Assembly: GCF_014652555.1 (NCBI RefSeq)
Contig: NZ_BMZA01000002.1
Location: forward strand, 124,001 to 188,000
Origin: Novosphingobium colocasiae
GTDB lineage: Bacteria; Pseudomonadota; Alphaproteobacteria; Sphingomonadales; Sphingomonadaceae
Length of the DNA: 64,000 nucleotides
Direction of reading: 5' to 3'
In this document: positions 1 to 8,528 of the stretch, in pieces
Numbering within the stretch: position 1 is the stretch's first letter
Layout of the letters: each line of letters starts with the position of its first letter
Position numbers and translations under genes: made by a program
Notes under the pieces: model-generated
Told to the model about the DNA's origin: nothing
The model's input: the letters and a program-made list of their open reading frames with translations, nothing else
Databases searched by the model: none

Positions 1-358
1 CATTGCCGCTGCCCAGCCAGCCGTTCGTCACCGTGCCGAACGCCACGGTATAGCCGACGATGATCCAGACCAGCGATACCGCCATCGTCACCGCGGCGGC
101 CTGAAGCATCACCGAGACGGCATTGCCGGCCCGCACGCGTGCGCCATGATAGAGGCCAAGGCCCGGCACTGCCGCGAGCAGCACCAGCAGCGCCGCGATC
201 AGCAGCCAGCCGGTGTCGCCGCTATCGGCCACGTCGAGCGCGCCGTCCTGCGCCAGCGCGGCCTGGGGAAGCAGCGCGAGGACCGCCAGCGCGGCGCGGC
301 GCAGCCGTGATGCGCTGGGGGGGCGATGCGGCGAAACGGGCCGTGGTGAACTGGTCAT
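1..358 (-). CDS. amt: Ammonium transporter (Amt family), N-terminal part, cut by window edge
   Basis: The first 119 codons of an inner-membrane Amt channel that conducts ammonium/ammonia; the rest lies left of the window. The ATG is at 358. Residues about 17-37 form a signal-peptide-like stretch ending in ALAQ, followed by a GDTGWLLIAALLVLLAAVPG segment that matches TM1 of Amt proteins, and a second hydrophobic segment (AAVTMAVSLVWIIVGYTVAFG region). Where typical Amt proteins read FYGGxVRxKN, this one reads YHGARVRAGN, so it is a divergent member. No PII (glnK) gene lies upstream; the preceding gene is a hydroxyacid dehydrogenase 133 bp away. The family call rests only on this N-terminal part. 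Confidence 0.75.
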   Translation of the reverse strand, partial: MTSSPRPVSPHRPPSASRLRRAALAVLALLPQAALAQDGALDVADSGDTGWLLIAALLVLLAAVPGLGLYHGARVRAGNAVSVMLQAAAVTMAVSLVWIIVGYTVAFGTVTNGWLGSGN

Positions 359-491
359 TGCATCATCCCCCGAAAGGCGGGCAGCCTGGCCACGCCTGTC
401 GCGCCGGAGTAAAGCAGGAAATCCCGCGCAGACAAGCCGATGGTGGCGTCCACGATGTCTTGACTGGGGAAAGCCGATCCGCTCGCCGCGA

Positions 492-1499
492 TCACGGCAG
501 GGCGGGCAACACCATGTCAGGCGGGCGATGGCCATCGGCCCAGAAGCGGATGTTGGCGATGATGCGATCACCCGCCGCCTCGCGCCCTTCGACGGTAGCG
601 CTGCCGAGATGGGGAATGGCCACAAGGTTCGGGGTGGCCAGCAGGCGCGGGTTGACGTCCGGCTCGGTGGCGAAGACATCCAGCCCCGCGGCGGCGATCC
701 GCCCTTCGGTCAGCGCGGCGATGAGGGCATCCTCGTCGATCAACTGGCCGCGTGCGGTGTTCACGATGCAGGCGTTCGGCTTCATCAGGCCGAGCCGGCG
801 CGCGTCGATCAGGTGGTGGGTTTGCGGCGATGCCGGGCAATGGAGCGTCACGAAGTCCGATTCGGCCAGCAGCCGGTCCAGATCGGGCTCGTAGTGCGCC
901 GCCAGCATGTTCTCGATCGCGGCGGGAAAGCGGTGGCGGTTGTGATAGCGAACCGCCATGCCGAAGGCGCGGGCGCGATGCGCCACGGCTTGCCCTATCC
1001 GCCCCATGCCGACGATGCCCAGTCGCTTGCCGCCGAGCGACTGGCCGAGCAGTTCGGCCGGTCCCCACCCGCCCCACGATCCTTCGCGCAGCACGCGTTC
1101 GCCCTCGGCGAAGCGGCGGGCGGTGAGGATGATGAGGGCCAGCGTCAGGTCAGCGGTATCGTCCGTGAAGACGCCGGGGGTGTTAGTGACCATGATCCGC
1201 CGGGCATGAGCGGCGGCAAGATCGATATGTTCGGTGCCCATGCCGAAGCTGGCGATCAGGCGCAGGTCCGGCCCGGCCTGTTCGATCAGTTGCGAATCGA
1301 TGTGGTCCGTCACGCAGGGAACGAATACCTCGCACTCGCGCATCGCCGCTGCCAGTGCATCGCGGGTCATCGGCACGTCCACCTCGCGCAGTCGCACGTC
1401 GAACAGCTCGCGCATGCGCGCTTCGGTCAGCGGCAGCAGCCTGCGGGTGACGATGACGCGCGGTCTGCCTTCGAAACGCTTTTCTTCATAGTTCGCCAT
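492..1499 (-). CDS. D-isomer-specific 2-hydroxyacid dehydrogenase (glyoxylate/hydroxypyruvate reductase type)
   Basis: A 335-residue cytosolic NAD(P)-dependent oxidoreductase that would reduce a 2-keto acid such as glyoxylate or hydroxypyruvate to the D-2-hydroxy acid. The Rossmann motif GIVGMGRIGQ is near residue 160. The catalytic triad is visible: Arg in NTARGQLID (about 246), Glu in ATEPDVNP (about 275) and His in IPHLGSAT (about 293). The length is normal for the family. It starts with ATG at 1499 and is divergent from the SH3-domain gene, with about 100 bp between them. The exact substrate cannot be told from sequence. Confidence 0.9.
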   Translation of the reverse strand: MANYEEKRFEGRPRVIVTRRLLPLTEARMRELFDVRLREVDVPMTRDALAAAMRECEVFVPCVTDHIDSQLIEQAGPDLRLIASFGMGTEHIDLAAAHARRIMVTNTPGVFTDDTADLTLALIILTARRFAEGERVLREGSWGGWGPAELLGQSLGGKRLGIVGMGRIGQAVAHRARAFGMAVRYHNRHRFPAAIENMLAAHYEPDLDRLLAESDFVTLHCPASPQTHHLIDARRLGLMKPNACIVNTARGQLIDEDALIAALTEGRIAAAGLDVFATEPDVNPRLLATPNLVAIPHLGSATVEGREAAGDRIIANIRFWADGHRPPDMVLPALP

Positions 1500-1603
1500 G
1501 CCTGCCGGGCTAGGCGCTTCGTGGCGCTGTGGTCAAGATTGCACGGCGTCTGCGGTGCGGTTGCCCTCTTGAACAGGGACCGGCGACGGCGGTAGAACGG
1601 GCC

Positions 1604-2083
1604 ATGATGAAACGCCCCCTGCTTTCGGCCATCGCCCTGGCTTCGCTGGTGATTTGCGCTCCGGCGCGCGCGGACGAGGATGACAAGGTGCCGTACTGGG
1701 CCACCATCGATACCGATCTTGCCAACCTGCGCGTCGGCCCGGGCGATAGCTACCGGATCGACTGGGTTTACCGCCGGCTGCATTTGCCGGTGAAAGTGGT
1801 GCGCCGCGAAGGGCCGTGGCGGCTGATAGAGGACCCTGACGGCACGCAGGGGTGGATGCGCGACCTGCTGCTGTCGCGCCAGCGCGGCGGCATCGTCAAG
1901 GGCAAGGAGCTGGTGGCGATGCGGGTCAAGCCCGACGATTCGGCACCGATCGCCTGGCGGATCGAGCCGGGGGTGGTCGGCGTGATGCCCGAAGACTGCA
2001 AGCAGAGCTGGTGCCTGTTCGATGTGAACGGCCACAAGGGCTTCGTCCATGAAACCCAGCTCTGGGGTACCGGAGCTCCGTAA
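1604..2083 (+). CDS. Exported SH3-domain protein
   Basis: A 159-residue protein with a signal peptide (MMKRPLLSAIALASLVICAP, then ARA cleavage at about residue 23), so it is periplasmic or envelope-located. After it comes a bacterial SH3 (SH3b) domain at about residues 30-95, with the typical ANLRVGPG strand-turn and a GWMRD end, then a second SH3-like half. Such domains bind cell-wall peptides or act as protein-protein modules. An upstream in-frame GTG exists at 1529, but the ATG at 1604 directly precedes the signal peptide and is preferred. The function is unknown beyond the fold. Confidence 0.8.
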   Translation: MMKRPLLSAIALASLVICAPARADEDDKVPYWATIDTDLANLRVGPGDSYRIDWVYRRLHLPVKVVRREGPWRLIEDPDGTQGWMRDLLLSRQRGGIVKGKELVAMRVKPDDSAPIAWRIEPGVVGVMPEDCKQSWCLFDVNGHKGFVHETQLWGTGAP

Positions 2084-2085
2084 CG

Positions 2086-2112
2086 CGAAAAGGGCGGGTG
2101 TGACCCCGCCCC
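2086..2112 (-). terminator. Intrinsic terminator of the thiolase gene
   Basis: The inverted repeat GGGCGGG (2092-2098) / CCCGCCC (2105-2111) with a 6-base loop is followed on the minus strand by TTTT (2088-2091). It lies 25 bp beyond the thiolase stop and just after the stop of the plus-strand SH3 gene, so it may end transcripts from both directions. The U-tract favours the minus-strand gene. Confidence 0.7.
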
Positions 2113-2136
2113 TCGGTGCCGCTTAGCGCCGCGAGA

Positions 2137-3330
2137 TCAGGCCAGTTCCACCGCGATGGCCGTGGCCTCGCCGCCGCCGATGCACAGCGAGGCGATGCCG
2201 CGCTTCAGGCCGCGTTCCTTCAGTGCATTGATGAGGGTGACGACGATCCGGGTGCCCGATGCACCGATCGGGTGGCCCAGCGCGGTGGCGCCGCCGTTGA
2301 CGTTGATCTTGTCATGCGGGATGCCGAGATCGTGCATCGCGAACATCGCCACGCAGGCGAACGCCTCGTTGATCTCGAACAGATCGACCTCCCCCAGCGA
2401 CCACCCGGTCTGCTTCAGCAGCTTGTTGATCGCGCCGACCGGAGCGGTGGTGAATTGCGCCGGTTCCTGCGCATGCGCGGCAACGCCGACCACGGTGGCG
2501 ACCGGCGAGAGGCCCTTGGCGGCCGCGACGCTGGCGCGGGTCATGACCACGGCGGCGGCACCGTCCGAGATCGAGCTGGAGGTGGCGGCGGTGATGGTGC
2601 CGTCCTTGGCGAAGGCGGGGCGCAGTTCGGGGATCTTGTCCGGCTTGCCCTTGCCCGGCTGCTCGTCGGTATCGACCAGCACTTCGCCCTTGCGGCTCTT
2701 GACCGCCACCGGCACCACTTCGCCGGCGAACGCGCCCGAGGCGATGGCATCCTGCGCGCGGCGCAGCGATTCGATCGAATAGGCGTCCTGCGCTTCGCGG
2801 GTGAGCTGGTATTCGTCAGCGGTCACTTGCGCGAACGAACCCATCGACCCGCCAGAATAGGCGTCCTCCAGCCCGTCGAGGAACATGTGGTCATAAGCGG
2901 TATCGTGGCCGATGCGGGCGCCGCTGCGGTGCTTCTTGAGGAGGTACGGCGCGTTGGTCATCGATTCCATGCCGCCCGCCACGATCAGGTCGAGCGTCCC
3001 GGCGGCAAGCGCCTCCGCGCCCATGATCACCGTCTGCATGCCCGACCCGCAGACCTTGTTGACCGTGGTCGCTTCGACCGACTTGGGCAGGCCCGCCTTG
3101 ATCGCGACCTGACGCGCCGGTGCCTGGCCCAGCCCGGCGGGGAGCACGCAGCCCATGTAGATGCGTTCGATATCCTCGCCCGCCACGCCCGCGCGCTCGA
3201 CAGCGGCCTTGACGGCAGTGGCCCCCAGTTCCGGGGCCGAGACGTCGGACAGCGCCCCCTGCATTCCGCCCATTGGCGTGCGGGCATAAGACAGGATGAC
3301 GATCGGATCGGATGCGGAAATCTGGGGCAC
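2137..3330 (-). CDS. Thiolase (acetyl-CoA C-acetyltransferase)
   Basis: A 397-residue thiolase that would condense two acetyl-CoA to acetoacetyl-CoA or cleave 3-ketoacyl-CoA. The nucleophilic Cys is in NKVCGSGMQ (about residue 94). The general acid/base motifs NEAFA, GHPIGASG and the C-terminal CIGGGEA are all present, so the enzyme looks intact. The start chosen is GTG at 3330, 7-9 bases after GAGAGG; the open frame runs further upstream, but those residues do not resemble thiolase. It is monocistronic, with a terminator behind it, and divergent from the nuo operon. Biosynthetic versus degradative use is not decidable here. Confidence 0.93.
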   Translation of the reverse strand: MPQISASDPIVILSYARTPMGGMQGALSDVSAPELGATAVKAAVERAGVAGEDIERIYMGCVLPAGLGQAPARQVAIKAGLPKSVEATTVNKVCGSGMQTVIMGAEALAAGTLDLIVAGGMESMTNAPYLLKKHRSGARIGHDTAYDHMFLDGLEDAYSGGSMGSFAQVTADEYQLTREAQDAYSIESLRRAQDAIASGAFAGEVVPVAVKSRKGEVLVDTDEQPGKGKPDKIPELRPAFAKDGTITAATSSSISDGAAAVVMTRASVAAAKGLSPVATVVGVAAHAQEPAQFTTAPVGAINKLLKQTGWSLGEVDLFEINEAFACVAMFAMHDLGIPHDKINVNGGATALGHPIGASGTRIVVTLINALKERGLKRGIASLCIGGGEATAIAVELA

Positions 3331-3420
3331 TGGCTTCCCTCTCTTCTGAGCCGAAAATGACGGGGTGGAGGGGGAGATAGTGCTGCGCTGCCGCAAAGGC
3401 AATGTGGCTAATAGTCGCAT

Positions 3421-3437
3421 GCCATGCGGGGCATGGC
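3421..3437. repeat. Perfect inverted repeat in the nuo upstream region
   Basis: GCCATGC, three G, then GCATGGC form a perfect 7-bp inverted repeat. It lies about 66 bp upstream of the putative nuo -35 box and 90 bp upstream of the thiolase start. It could be an operator or an RNA hairpin of the thiolase leader; there is no U-tract on either side. Confidence 0.5.
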
Positions 3438-3502
3438 GGGGGCGCGGATTGCCGTCGGTCGCCGAGCTCGCCATGCCGAGTGGGTGCGGCTCATCAACAT
3501 TG

Positions 3503-3531
3503 TTGCAGTGCGGTGTAATTCGCCCCAATAT
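3503..3531 (+). promoter_or_regulatory. Candidate nuo operon promoter
   Basis: TTGCAG (3503-3508), a 17-base spacer and CAATAT (3526-3531) fit a housekeeping-type promoter. It is the best match I find upstream of nuoA. It is a prediction from consensus only. Confidence 0.35.
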
Positions 3532-3646
3532 TGCGCGGGGACGGCTTGCGATAGCGGGGCGGCTGGCCTAAGAGCGCCGCCAACGCCTGTGGGCCGTAAC
3601 TGCGCCTGCGAGTCCGCCAGCCGTTTCGGTATGAGGCAAGAAACCA

Positions 3647-4021
3647 TTGACTGACCTGTCGCAATACCTGCCGATCCTGATCTTCCTGGTCATCGCGGTG
3701 GCGCTATCGTCCATCATCGTGCTGCTGCCGATGGGCGTTTCCCTGCTGACCGGCACGCACCGCCCGAATGCGGAAAAGAACAGCGAATACGAATGCGGTT
3801 TCCCCGCGTTCGAGGACCCGCGCAGCCAGTTCGACGTGCGCTTCTACCTCGTCGCCATCCTGTTCATCGTGTTCGACCTTGAAGCCGCGTTCCTGTTTCC
3901 CTGGGCGGTCAGCCTGAAGATGACCGGCTGGGCCGGTTGGCTGACGATGATGGTGTTCCTCGGAGAACTCGCCATCGGCCTTGCCTATGCCTGGAAAAAG
4001 GGAGCTCTGGACTGGGAATGA
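3647..4021 (+). CDS. nuoA: NADH-quinone oxidoreductase subunit A
   Basis: This is a 124-residue membrane subunit of proton-pumping complex I, at the junction of the membrane and peripheral arms. It has three transmembrane segments (about 9-30, 66-88, 95-115) and the signature [21 protein letters not shown] loop containing the conserved Cys. The start is a TTG at 3647, about 10 bases after GAGG; no better ATG or GTG exists in frame. It is the first gene of the operon, and its stop overlaps the nuoB start by 4 bp (ATGA). Confidence 0.95.
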   Translation: MTDLSQYLPILIFLVIAVALSSIIVLLPMGVSLLTGTHRPNAEKNSEYECGFPAFEDPRSQFDVRFYLVAILFIVFDLEAAFLFPWAVSLKMTGWAGWLTMMVFLGELAIGLAYAWKKGALDWE

Positions 4022-4593
4022 GCACTCTCGTGAACTCCGCCGGACAGCCGCTGGCCGCCGCCCATCCGGGTACCGCTCATGGCGCGGTGACCGCGCCGGA
4101 TCAGGGCTTTTTCAACGACCTCAACCAGGAAGTGTCTGACAAGGGCTTCCTCGTCACCAGCACCGAGGAGCTGTTCCAGTGGGCCCGTACCGGCTCGCTG
4201 TGGTGGATGACCTTCGGGCTCGCCTGCTGCGCGGTCGAGATGATCCACGTCAACATGCCGCGCTACGACATGGAACGCTTCGGTGCCGCCCCGCGCGCTT
4301 CGCCGCGCCAGTCGGACGTGATGATCGTGGCCGGCACGCTGTGCAACAAGATGGCCCCGGCGCTGCGCAAGGTCTACGACCAGATGTCGGAACCCAAGTA
4401 CGTCATCTCGATGGGAAGCTGCGCCAACGGTGGCGGCTATTATCACTACAGTTATTCGGTGGTGCGCGGGTGTGACCGGATCGTGCCGGTGGATATCTAC
4501 GTGCCCGGCTGCCCGCCCACTGCAGAGGCGCTGCTCTATGGCGTGATGCAGTTGCAGCGGAAAATCCGCCGCGTCGGCACGGTGGAGAGGTAA
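4018..4593 (+). CDS. nuoB: NADH-quinone oxidoreductase subunit B
   Basis: This is the 191-residue peripheral-arm subunit carrying the terminal 4Fe-4S cluster N2, which passes electrons to quinone. All four ligands are visible: the tandem Cys70-Cys71 in LACCAVEM, Cys135 in GSCANGGG and Cys165 in VPGCPP. The first 30 residues are a variable extension. The ATG overlaps the nuoA stop, so translation is probably coupled; nuoC follows after 6 bp. Confidence 0.97.
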   Translation: MSTLVNSAGQPLAAAHPGTAHGAVTAPDQGFFNDLNQEVSDKGFLVTSTEELFQWARTGSLWWMTFGLACCAVEMIHVNMPRYDMERFGAAPRASPRQSDVMIVAGTLCNKMAPALRKVYDQMSEPKYVISMGSCANGGGYYHYSYSVVRGCDRIVPVDIYVPGCPPTAEALLYGVMQLQRKIRRVGTVER

Positions 4594-4599
4594 GGCCAG

Positions 4600-5409
4600 A
4601 TGCCCGTTCTGCATTCCGCTCCCAAATTCGCCTCCAACGATGGTGTGCTCGAAACGCTGTCCGCCGCGCTCGGCGCGATGCTGCTGTCCGGCGTCGAACA
4701 GCATGGCGAGCTGGTCCTGACCGTTGCGCGTGATCGGATCGAGGACGCGCTGCGCCTGCTGCGCGATGACCACGAATACCAGCAGCTCATGGAAATCGCG
4801 GGGGTGGACTATCCCTCGCGGCCCGAGCGTTTCGAAGTCGTCTACATGCTGCTGTCGGTGACGAAGAACCACCGGCTGCTGGTGAAAGTGACGGCTGCGG
4901 AGAATACCCCGGTGCCCACCGTCACCACGCTGTGGCCGAACGCCGGCTGGCTGGAACGCGAAGTGTTCGACATGTACGGCGTGATCTTCGCCGGCAACCC
5001 GGACCTGCGCCGCATCCTGACCGACTATGGTTTCGAAGGGCACCCGTTCCGCAAGGACTTCCCGCTCACCGGCTATGTCGAACTGCGCTATTCCGAAGAG
5101 GACAAGCGGGTGGTCTATGAGCCGGTGAAGCTGGCCCAGGACCTGCGCCAGTTCGATTTCATGAGCCCGTGGGAAGGTGCAGACTACGTGCTGCCCGGCG
5201 ATGAAAAGGCTGCCGAAGCTGCGCCCCCGCCGCCCGTGGCAACGCCCAAGACGACCGACGCCAAGGCCGACACCGGTGCCGGCGACAAGGCGAATGACAA
5301 GGCCGCCGAAACGGTTGCCGCGCCCGCTCCGGACAAGGCGACGGGCGGCAAGGATGCCGGCGCACCCAAGGACACCGACAGCCGTCCCGCCAAGGAGGAC
5401 GACAAGTGA
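4600..5409 (+). CDS. nuoC: NADH-quinone oxidoreductase subunit C with long charged C-terminal tail
   Basis: This is a peripheral-arm subunit of complex I that sits against NuoD. Residues about 1-198 are the usual 30-kDa subunit domain, with the signature [20 protein letters not shown] and the end ...FDFMSPWEG. About 70 further residues rich in Ala, Lys, Asp, Pro and Thr follow; they are low-complexity and probably disordered, and most NuoC proteins lack them. Total length is 269. It overlaps nuoD by 4 bp (GTGA). Confidence 0.95.
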   Translation: MPVLHSAPKFASNDGVLETLSAALGAMLLSGVEQHGELVLTVARDRIEDALRLLRDDHEYQQLMEIAGVDYPSRPERFEVVYMLLSVTKNHRLLVKVTAAENTPVPTVTTLWPNAGWLEREVFDMYGVIFAGNPDLRRILTDYGFEGHPFRKDFPLTGYVELRYSEEDKRVVYEPVKLAQDLRQFDFMSPWEGADYVLPGDEKAAEAAPPPPVATPKTTDAKADTGAGDKANDKAAETVAAPAPDKATGGKDAGAPKDTDSRPAKEDDK

Positions 5410-6617
5410 GCATGCAGCTCGAACAGTCGCCGACCACCGGCGACGAGGTCATCACCAACTACACGATCAACTTCGGGCCCCAGCACCCTGCGGCGCACGG
5501 CGTGCTGCGCATGGTGATGGAGCTTGACGGCGAGATCATCGAACGGATTGATCCGCACGTCGGCCTGCTTCATCGCGGCACCGAAAAGCTGATCGAGCAC
5601 AAGACCTATCTGCAGGCGCTGCCCTATTTCGACCGGCTGGACTATTGCTCGCCGCTGGGCATGGAGCATTCCTATGTGCTCGCCATCGAGAAGCTGCTGA
5701 ACCTTGAGGTGCCGCTGCGCGCCCAGTACCTGCGGGTGCTGTTTGCCGAGCTGACCCGCATCTGCAACCACATGCTCAACATGGGGTCGCACGTGATGGA
5801 CGTCGGCGCGATGACGCCGAACCTGTGGCTGTTCGAAGTGCGCGAGGATTGCCTCAACTTCTTCGAACGCGCATCGGGCGCGCGCATGCACTCGGCGTGG
5901 TTCCGGCCGGGCGGCGTCCATCAGGACGTGCCGCTCAAGCTGCTGACCGACATCGCCGACTGGCTCGACACCCGCCTGCCGCGCCTGTTCGAGGATGCGA
6001 TGAGCCTGGTGGTCGACAACCGCATCTTCAAGCAGCGCAATGTCGATATCGCCATCGTCTCCAAGGAAGATGCGCTGGCCTGGGGCTTCTCCGGCCCGAT
6101 GATCCGCGCCGCCGGCATCCCGTGGGATTTGCGCAAGAGCCAGCCTTACGACGTCTATGACCGCATGGACTTCGAGATCCCGGTCGGCACCAATTCGGAT
6201 TGCTATGACCGGTTCATGGTCCGCGTCGAGGAAGTGCGCCAGTCCGCCCGGATCATGAAGCAGTGCCTGGCGGAAATGCCCGAAGGCCCGGTGGCATCGG
6301 ATGATCGCAAGGTGGTGCCGCCCAAGCGCGGCGAGATGAAGCAGTCGATGGAATCGCTGATCCATCACTTCAAGCTCTACACCGAAGGCTTCCACGTGCC
6401 GGAAGGCGAAGTCTACGTCGCCACCGAAAGCCCCAAGGGCGAATTCGGCGTCTACCTGGTGAGCGACGGCTCCAACAAGCCGTATCGCTGCAAGATCCGT
6501 CCAACCGCGTTCAGCCACCTTCAGGCGATGGACTTCATGAGCAAGGGCCACATGCTGCCCGACGCGACCGCCATCCTTGGTGCCATCGACGTGGTGTTCG
6601 GGGAGTGTGACCGGTAA
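5406..6617 (+). CDS. nuoD: NADH-quinone oxidoreductase subunit D
   Basis: This is the 403-residue 49-kDa subunit that forms the quinone pocket together with NuoB. The quinone-binding HPAAHG motif lies near residue 22, and the family patterns [11 protein letters not shown] and [15 protein letters not shown] follow. The C-terminus ends in DVVFGECDR, as usual. The start is either GTG at 5406, overlapping the nuoC stop, or ATG two codons later; I keep the GTG. The stop shares one base with the following small gene (TAATG). Confidence 0.97.
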   Translation: MSMQLEQSPTTGDEVITNYTINFGPQHPAAHGVLRMVMELDGEIIERIDPHVGLLHRGTEKLIEHKTYLQALPYFDRLDYCSPLGMEHSYVLAIEKLLNLEVPLRAQYLRVLFAELTRICNHMLNMGSHVMDVGAMTPNLWLFEVREDCLNFFERASGARMHSAWFRPGGVHQDVPLKLLTDIADWLDTRLPRLFEDAMSLVVDNRIFKQRNVDIAIVSKEDALAWGFSGPMIRAAGIPWDLRKSQPYDVYDRMDFEIPVGTNSDCYDRFMVRVEEVRQSARIMKQCLAEMPEGPVASDDRKVVPPKRGEMKQSMESLIHHFKLYTEGFHVPEGEVYVATESPKGEFGVYLVSDGSNKPYRCKIRPTAFSHLQAMDFMSKGHMLPDATAILGAIDVVFGECDR

Positions 6618-7054
6618 TGGGCGTGCGGACTGCATGGCTTGTGTGTGCGCCCGGCTTGGTTTGGTGGGCTAACGCCAATGCACAGACCGATTTGCAAACG
6701 CAGGTCCGGTTGCTTGTAGGTCGGGTTGAGGATGCTGTGAACAAACACGACGCTTTAGCACTTCGAGCACTAGGGGGTGATTTTCTGCGTGAAGGAAATC
6801 CGGTTTCCGCTGAAGAAATGATCTCCGAACTACGTTCATGCACCCTGTCGAAACGTGCTGATCACTCTGACCATGGATTTGAGTGGCTCGGATATGAGTG
6901 TCCAGGTCGTAAGAGACCAAATGTTTGCGAAAATGGTGAACTCGATCTGTTGGTCGATACCTCCTTTGGCCAAAGAATCCACTTGTTCGAAGGTCGGAAG
7001 AATGTTCCAGAGTGCGAAGTTTCGCCTCCACCCAAAATCAAAGTGGTGCAATAA
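6617..7054 (+). CDS. Hypothetical exported protein inside the nuo operon (possible NTF2-like fold)
   Basis: A 145-residue protein with a short signal-like N-terminus ending in ANAQ, so it is probably periplasmic. After it, a helix-rich segment (VRLLVGRVEDAVNKHDALAL, then LGGDFLREGNP) resembles the start of NTF2/SnoaL-like domains, but only weakly. Four Cys follow (SCTL, YECPG, VCENG, ECEV), which could pair as disulfides. The coding sequence is clearly more AT-rich than its neighbours: 31 of 60 bases are G+C at 6841-6900, against 43 of 60 at 8641-8700 in nuoF. Its ATG shares a base with the nuoD stop. I do not recognise a known family; it is probably a late insertion in the operon. Confidence 0.65.
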   Translation: MGVRTAWLVCAPGLVWWANANAQTDLQTQVRLLVGRVEDAVNKHDALALRALGGDFLREGNPVSAEEMISELRSCTLSKRADHSDHGFEWLGYECPGRKRPNVCENGELDLLVDTSFGQRIHLFEGRKNVPECEVSPPPKIKVVQ

Positions 7055-7408
7055 GTGTCAAGAAACCTAACCACCGCCAAGGCGATGATCGCGGCCTACA
7101 ACGCGCAGGACGTGGACACCTACGTCTCGTACATGACCGACGATGCCTGTGAGGCGAACTATCGCGGGGCGGTGGTGCGCGAGGGCAAGGAAGGCACGCG
7201 TTCGGGGCTTGCCGCCGCTTTCGCCAAGTGGCCGCAGAATCATGCCGAGATCAAGGACGCGCAGGCCATCGGCTCCTACGTTCTGATGCGGGAATATGTG
7301 ACGCGCGGGGCGGCGACCGACGGGTCGGAGCTGGTCGAGCCGTTCGAGGTGGTGGCGGTCTATTCCTTCGAGGGCGACAAGTGCTCGCGGGTCGAATTCA
7401 TTCGGTAA
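7055..7408 (+). CDS. NTF2/SnoaL-like domain protein
   Basis: A 117-residue cytosolic protein. The pattern AKAMIAAYNAQDVDTYVSYMTDDACEANYRG, with about 50 residues to LMREYVTRGAATDGS and the terminal VAVYSFEGDKCSRVEFIR, is that of nuclear transport factor 2-like or SnoaL-like cone folds (ketosteroid-isomerase superfamily). Such proteins bind small hydrophobic ligands or catalyse isomerisation. It starts with GTG directly after the preceding TAA. Placement between nuoD and nuoE is not part of the canonical operon. The substrate is unknown. Confidence 0.75.
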   Translation: MSRNLTTAKAMIAAYNAQDVDTYVSYMTDDACEANYRGAVVREGKEGTRSGLAAAFAKWPQNHAEIKDAQAIGSYVLMREYVTRGAATDGSELVEPFEVVAVYSFEGDKCSRVEFIR

Positions 7409-7442
7409 TCCGGGACAAACGCAGCTTTTGCGGGGTGTGGGT

Positions 7443-7646
7443 ATGACGAAGTTCAACGCGATGGAGATGGTCCGCATCTGGGCCGCGCTGACCGGGCTGT
7501 TCCTGGTCGCGTTCTATTTCGGCCAGATGTGGGTGCAGGGCGCGCCCTCCGCCACCGTGGCAATGCTGGCGACCGCCATCGCCGGTTTCGAGATTTTCTT
7601 TTTCGGCCAGGACCAGTGGCTGAAGCGCAGGAAGAAGCATGGCTGA
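7443..7646 (+). CDS. Small two-span membrane protein in the nuo operon
   Basis: A 67-residue protein with two hydrophobic segments (about 10-26 and 36-55) and a basic C-terminus (KRRKKHG), predicting both ends in the cytoplasm. The ATG at 7443 is preferred over a GTG five codons earlier. Its end overlaps nuoE by 8 bp, so it is translationally tied to complex I genes. I do not recognise the family; a small accessory or assembly subunit is possible but unproven. Confidence 0.65.
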   Translation: MTKFNAMEMVRIWAALTGLFLVAFYFGQMWVQGAPSATVAMLATAIAGFEIFFFGQDQWLKRRKKHG

Positions 7647-8307
7647 TCGCTTTATCGAACCCGATACGCCCGAATTGCGGGCGCGTTGGGGCACCTTTGC
7701 CTGGACCGAGGCCAACGCCGCCAAGGCGAAGGACATCGTCGCGCGCTATCCGGCCGGGCGTCAGCGCTCGGCGGTGATGCCGCTGCTCGATCTGGCCCAG
7801 CGCCAGGTGGGTGCGGAAGAAAACACGCAAGGCTGGCTGCCGATCCCGGTGATGGAATACATCGCCACTTATCTAGATATGCCGGTGATCCGCGTGGTCG
7901 AGGTGGCGACGTTCTACACGATGTACAACATCGCACCGATCGGCCGCTTTCACGTGCAGGTCTGCGGCACCACGCCGTGCATGCTGCGCGGGTCCGATGC
8001 GATCATCGATGCCTGCAAGGCGCGCGGCATGAAGAAGGGCCACACCACGGCGGACGGGATCTGGTCGTTCACCGAGGTGGAGTGCATGGGCAACTGCTCG
8101 TCCGCGCCGATGGTCCAGATCAACGACGACAATTACGAAGACCTGACGCCCGAGCGGCTGAACGCCGTGCTCGACGCGCTGGCCCGTGGCGAAACGCCCA
8201 AGGCCGGCACGCAGGAGCCGGGCCGCCACACGGTGGAGCCTTCGGGCGGGCCGACCTCGCTGGTCGCGATGGTCACCGAAAACCACGATTATCGGGGTGA
8301 ATGGTGA
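7639..8307 (+). CDS. nuoE: NADH-quinone oxidoreductase subunit E
   Basis: This is the 222-residue 24-kDa subunit of the NADH-dehydrogenase module, with a thioredoxin-like fold holding the 2Fe-2S cluster N1a. The four ligands are Cys109 and Cys114 (CGTTPC) and Cys149 and Cys153 (CMGNC). The last about 40 residues are a Gly/Pro/Thr-rich tail. It overlaps small membrane-protein genes at both ends (8 bp upstream, 7 bp downstream). Confidence 0.97.
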   Translation: MADRFIEPDTPELRARWGTFAWTEANAAKAKDIVARYPAGRQRSAVMPLLDLAQRQVGAEENTQGWLPIPVMEYIATYLDMPVIRVVEVATFYTMYNIAPIGRFHVQVCGTTPCMLRGSDAIIDACKARGMKKGHTTADGIWSFTEVECMGNCSSAPMVQINDDNYEDLTPERLNAVLDALARGETPKAGTQEPGRHTVEPSGGPTSLVAMVTENHDYRGEW

Positions 8308-8528
8308 TGGTCGAAACGAAAAAGTTATTGTGGTCCGAGCGAGACGCGGGGCAAAAGTTTTCGCTCGCGATGATCGGCCTATGTTTGACTGGTGTGGTGG
8401 GCCTCAGTTTCTACGCTCTCGTTTACCATGCGCTGCGAGCCGACTGGTGGAAAGCTGCGGGTCCGCTTGGCGTCGTTCTATCGTTGGTAAGTCTATTGCT
8501 TGCACGGAGGCGGCGCAATGCTCGCTGA
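8301..8528 (+). CDS. Small membrane protein wedged between nuoE and nuoF
   Basis: A 75-residue protein with two hydrophobic helices (about 20-42 and 49-67) and a strongly basic end (ARRRRNAR). It overlaps nuoE by 7 bp and nuoF by 11 bp, leaving no room for separate transcription. Its DNA is AT-richer than the flanking subunit genes (for example AAAAAGTTATTG near 8320). The ATG at 8301 or the one at 8307 could be used. No family is recognised. Confidence 0.6.
   Translation: MVMVETKKLLWSERDAGQKFSLAMIGLCLTGVVGLSFYALVYHALRADWWKAAGPLGVVLSLVSLLLARRRRNAR

Larger units (their letters stand above)
3331..3646. promoter_or_regulatory. Divergent thiolase/nuo intergenic region
   Basis: These 316 bases between the thiolase GTG and nuoA hold no convincing gene. 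They contain a GCCATGC-GGG-GCATGGC hairpin at 3421-3437 and a candidate sigma-70-type promoter at 3503-3531, both listed separately. The leader from that promoter to nuoA would be about 110 bases. The region must carry the promoter for the whole nuo operon and probably that of the thiolase gene. Confidence 0.6.

Noticed and set aside
2116..3360. Plus-strand open frame of 414 codons opposite the thiolase gene.
   Set aside because: The thiolase on the other strand has all catalytic motifs; the plus frame has none.
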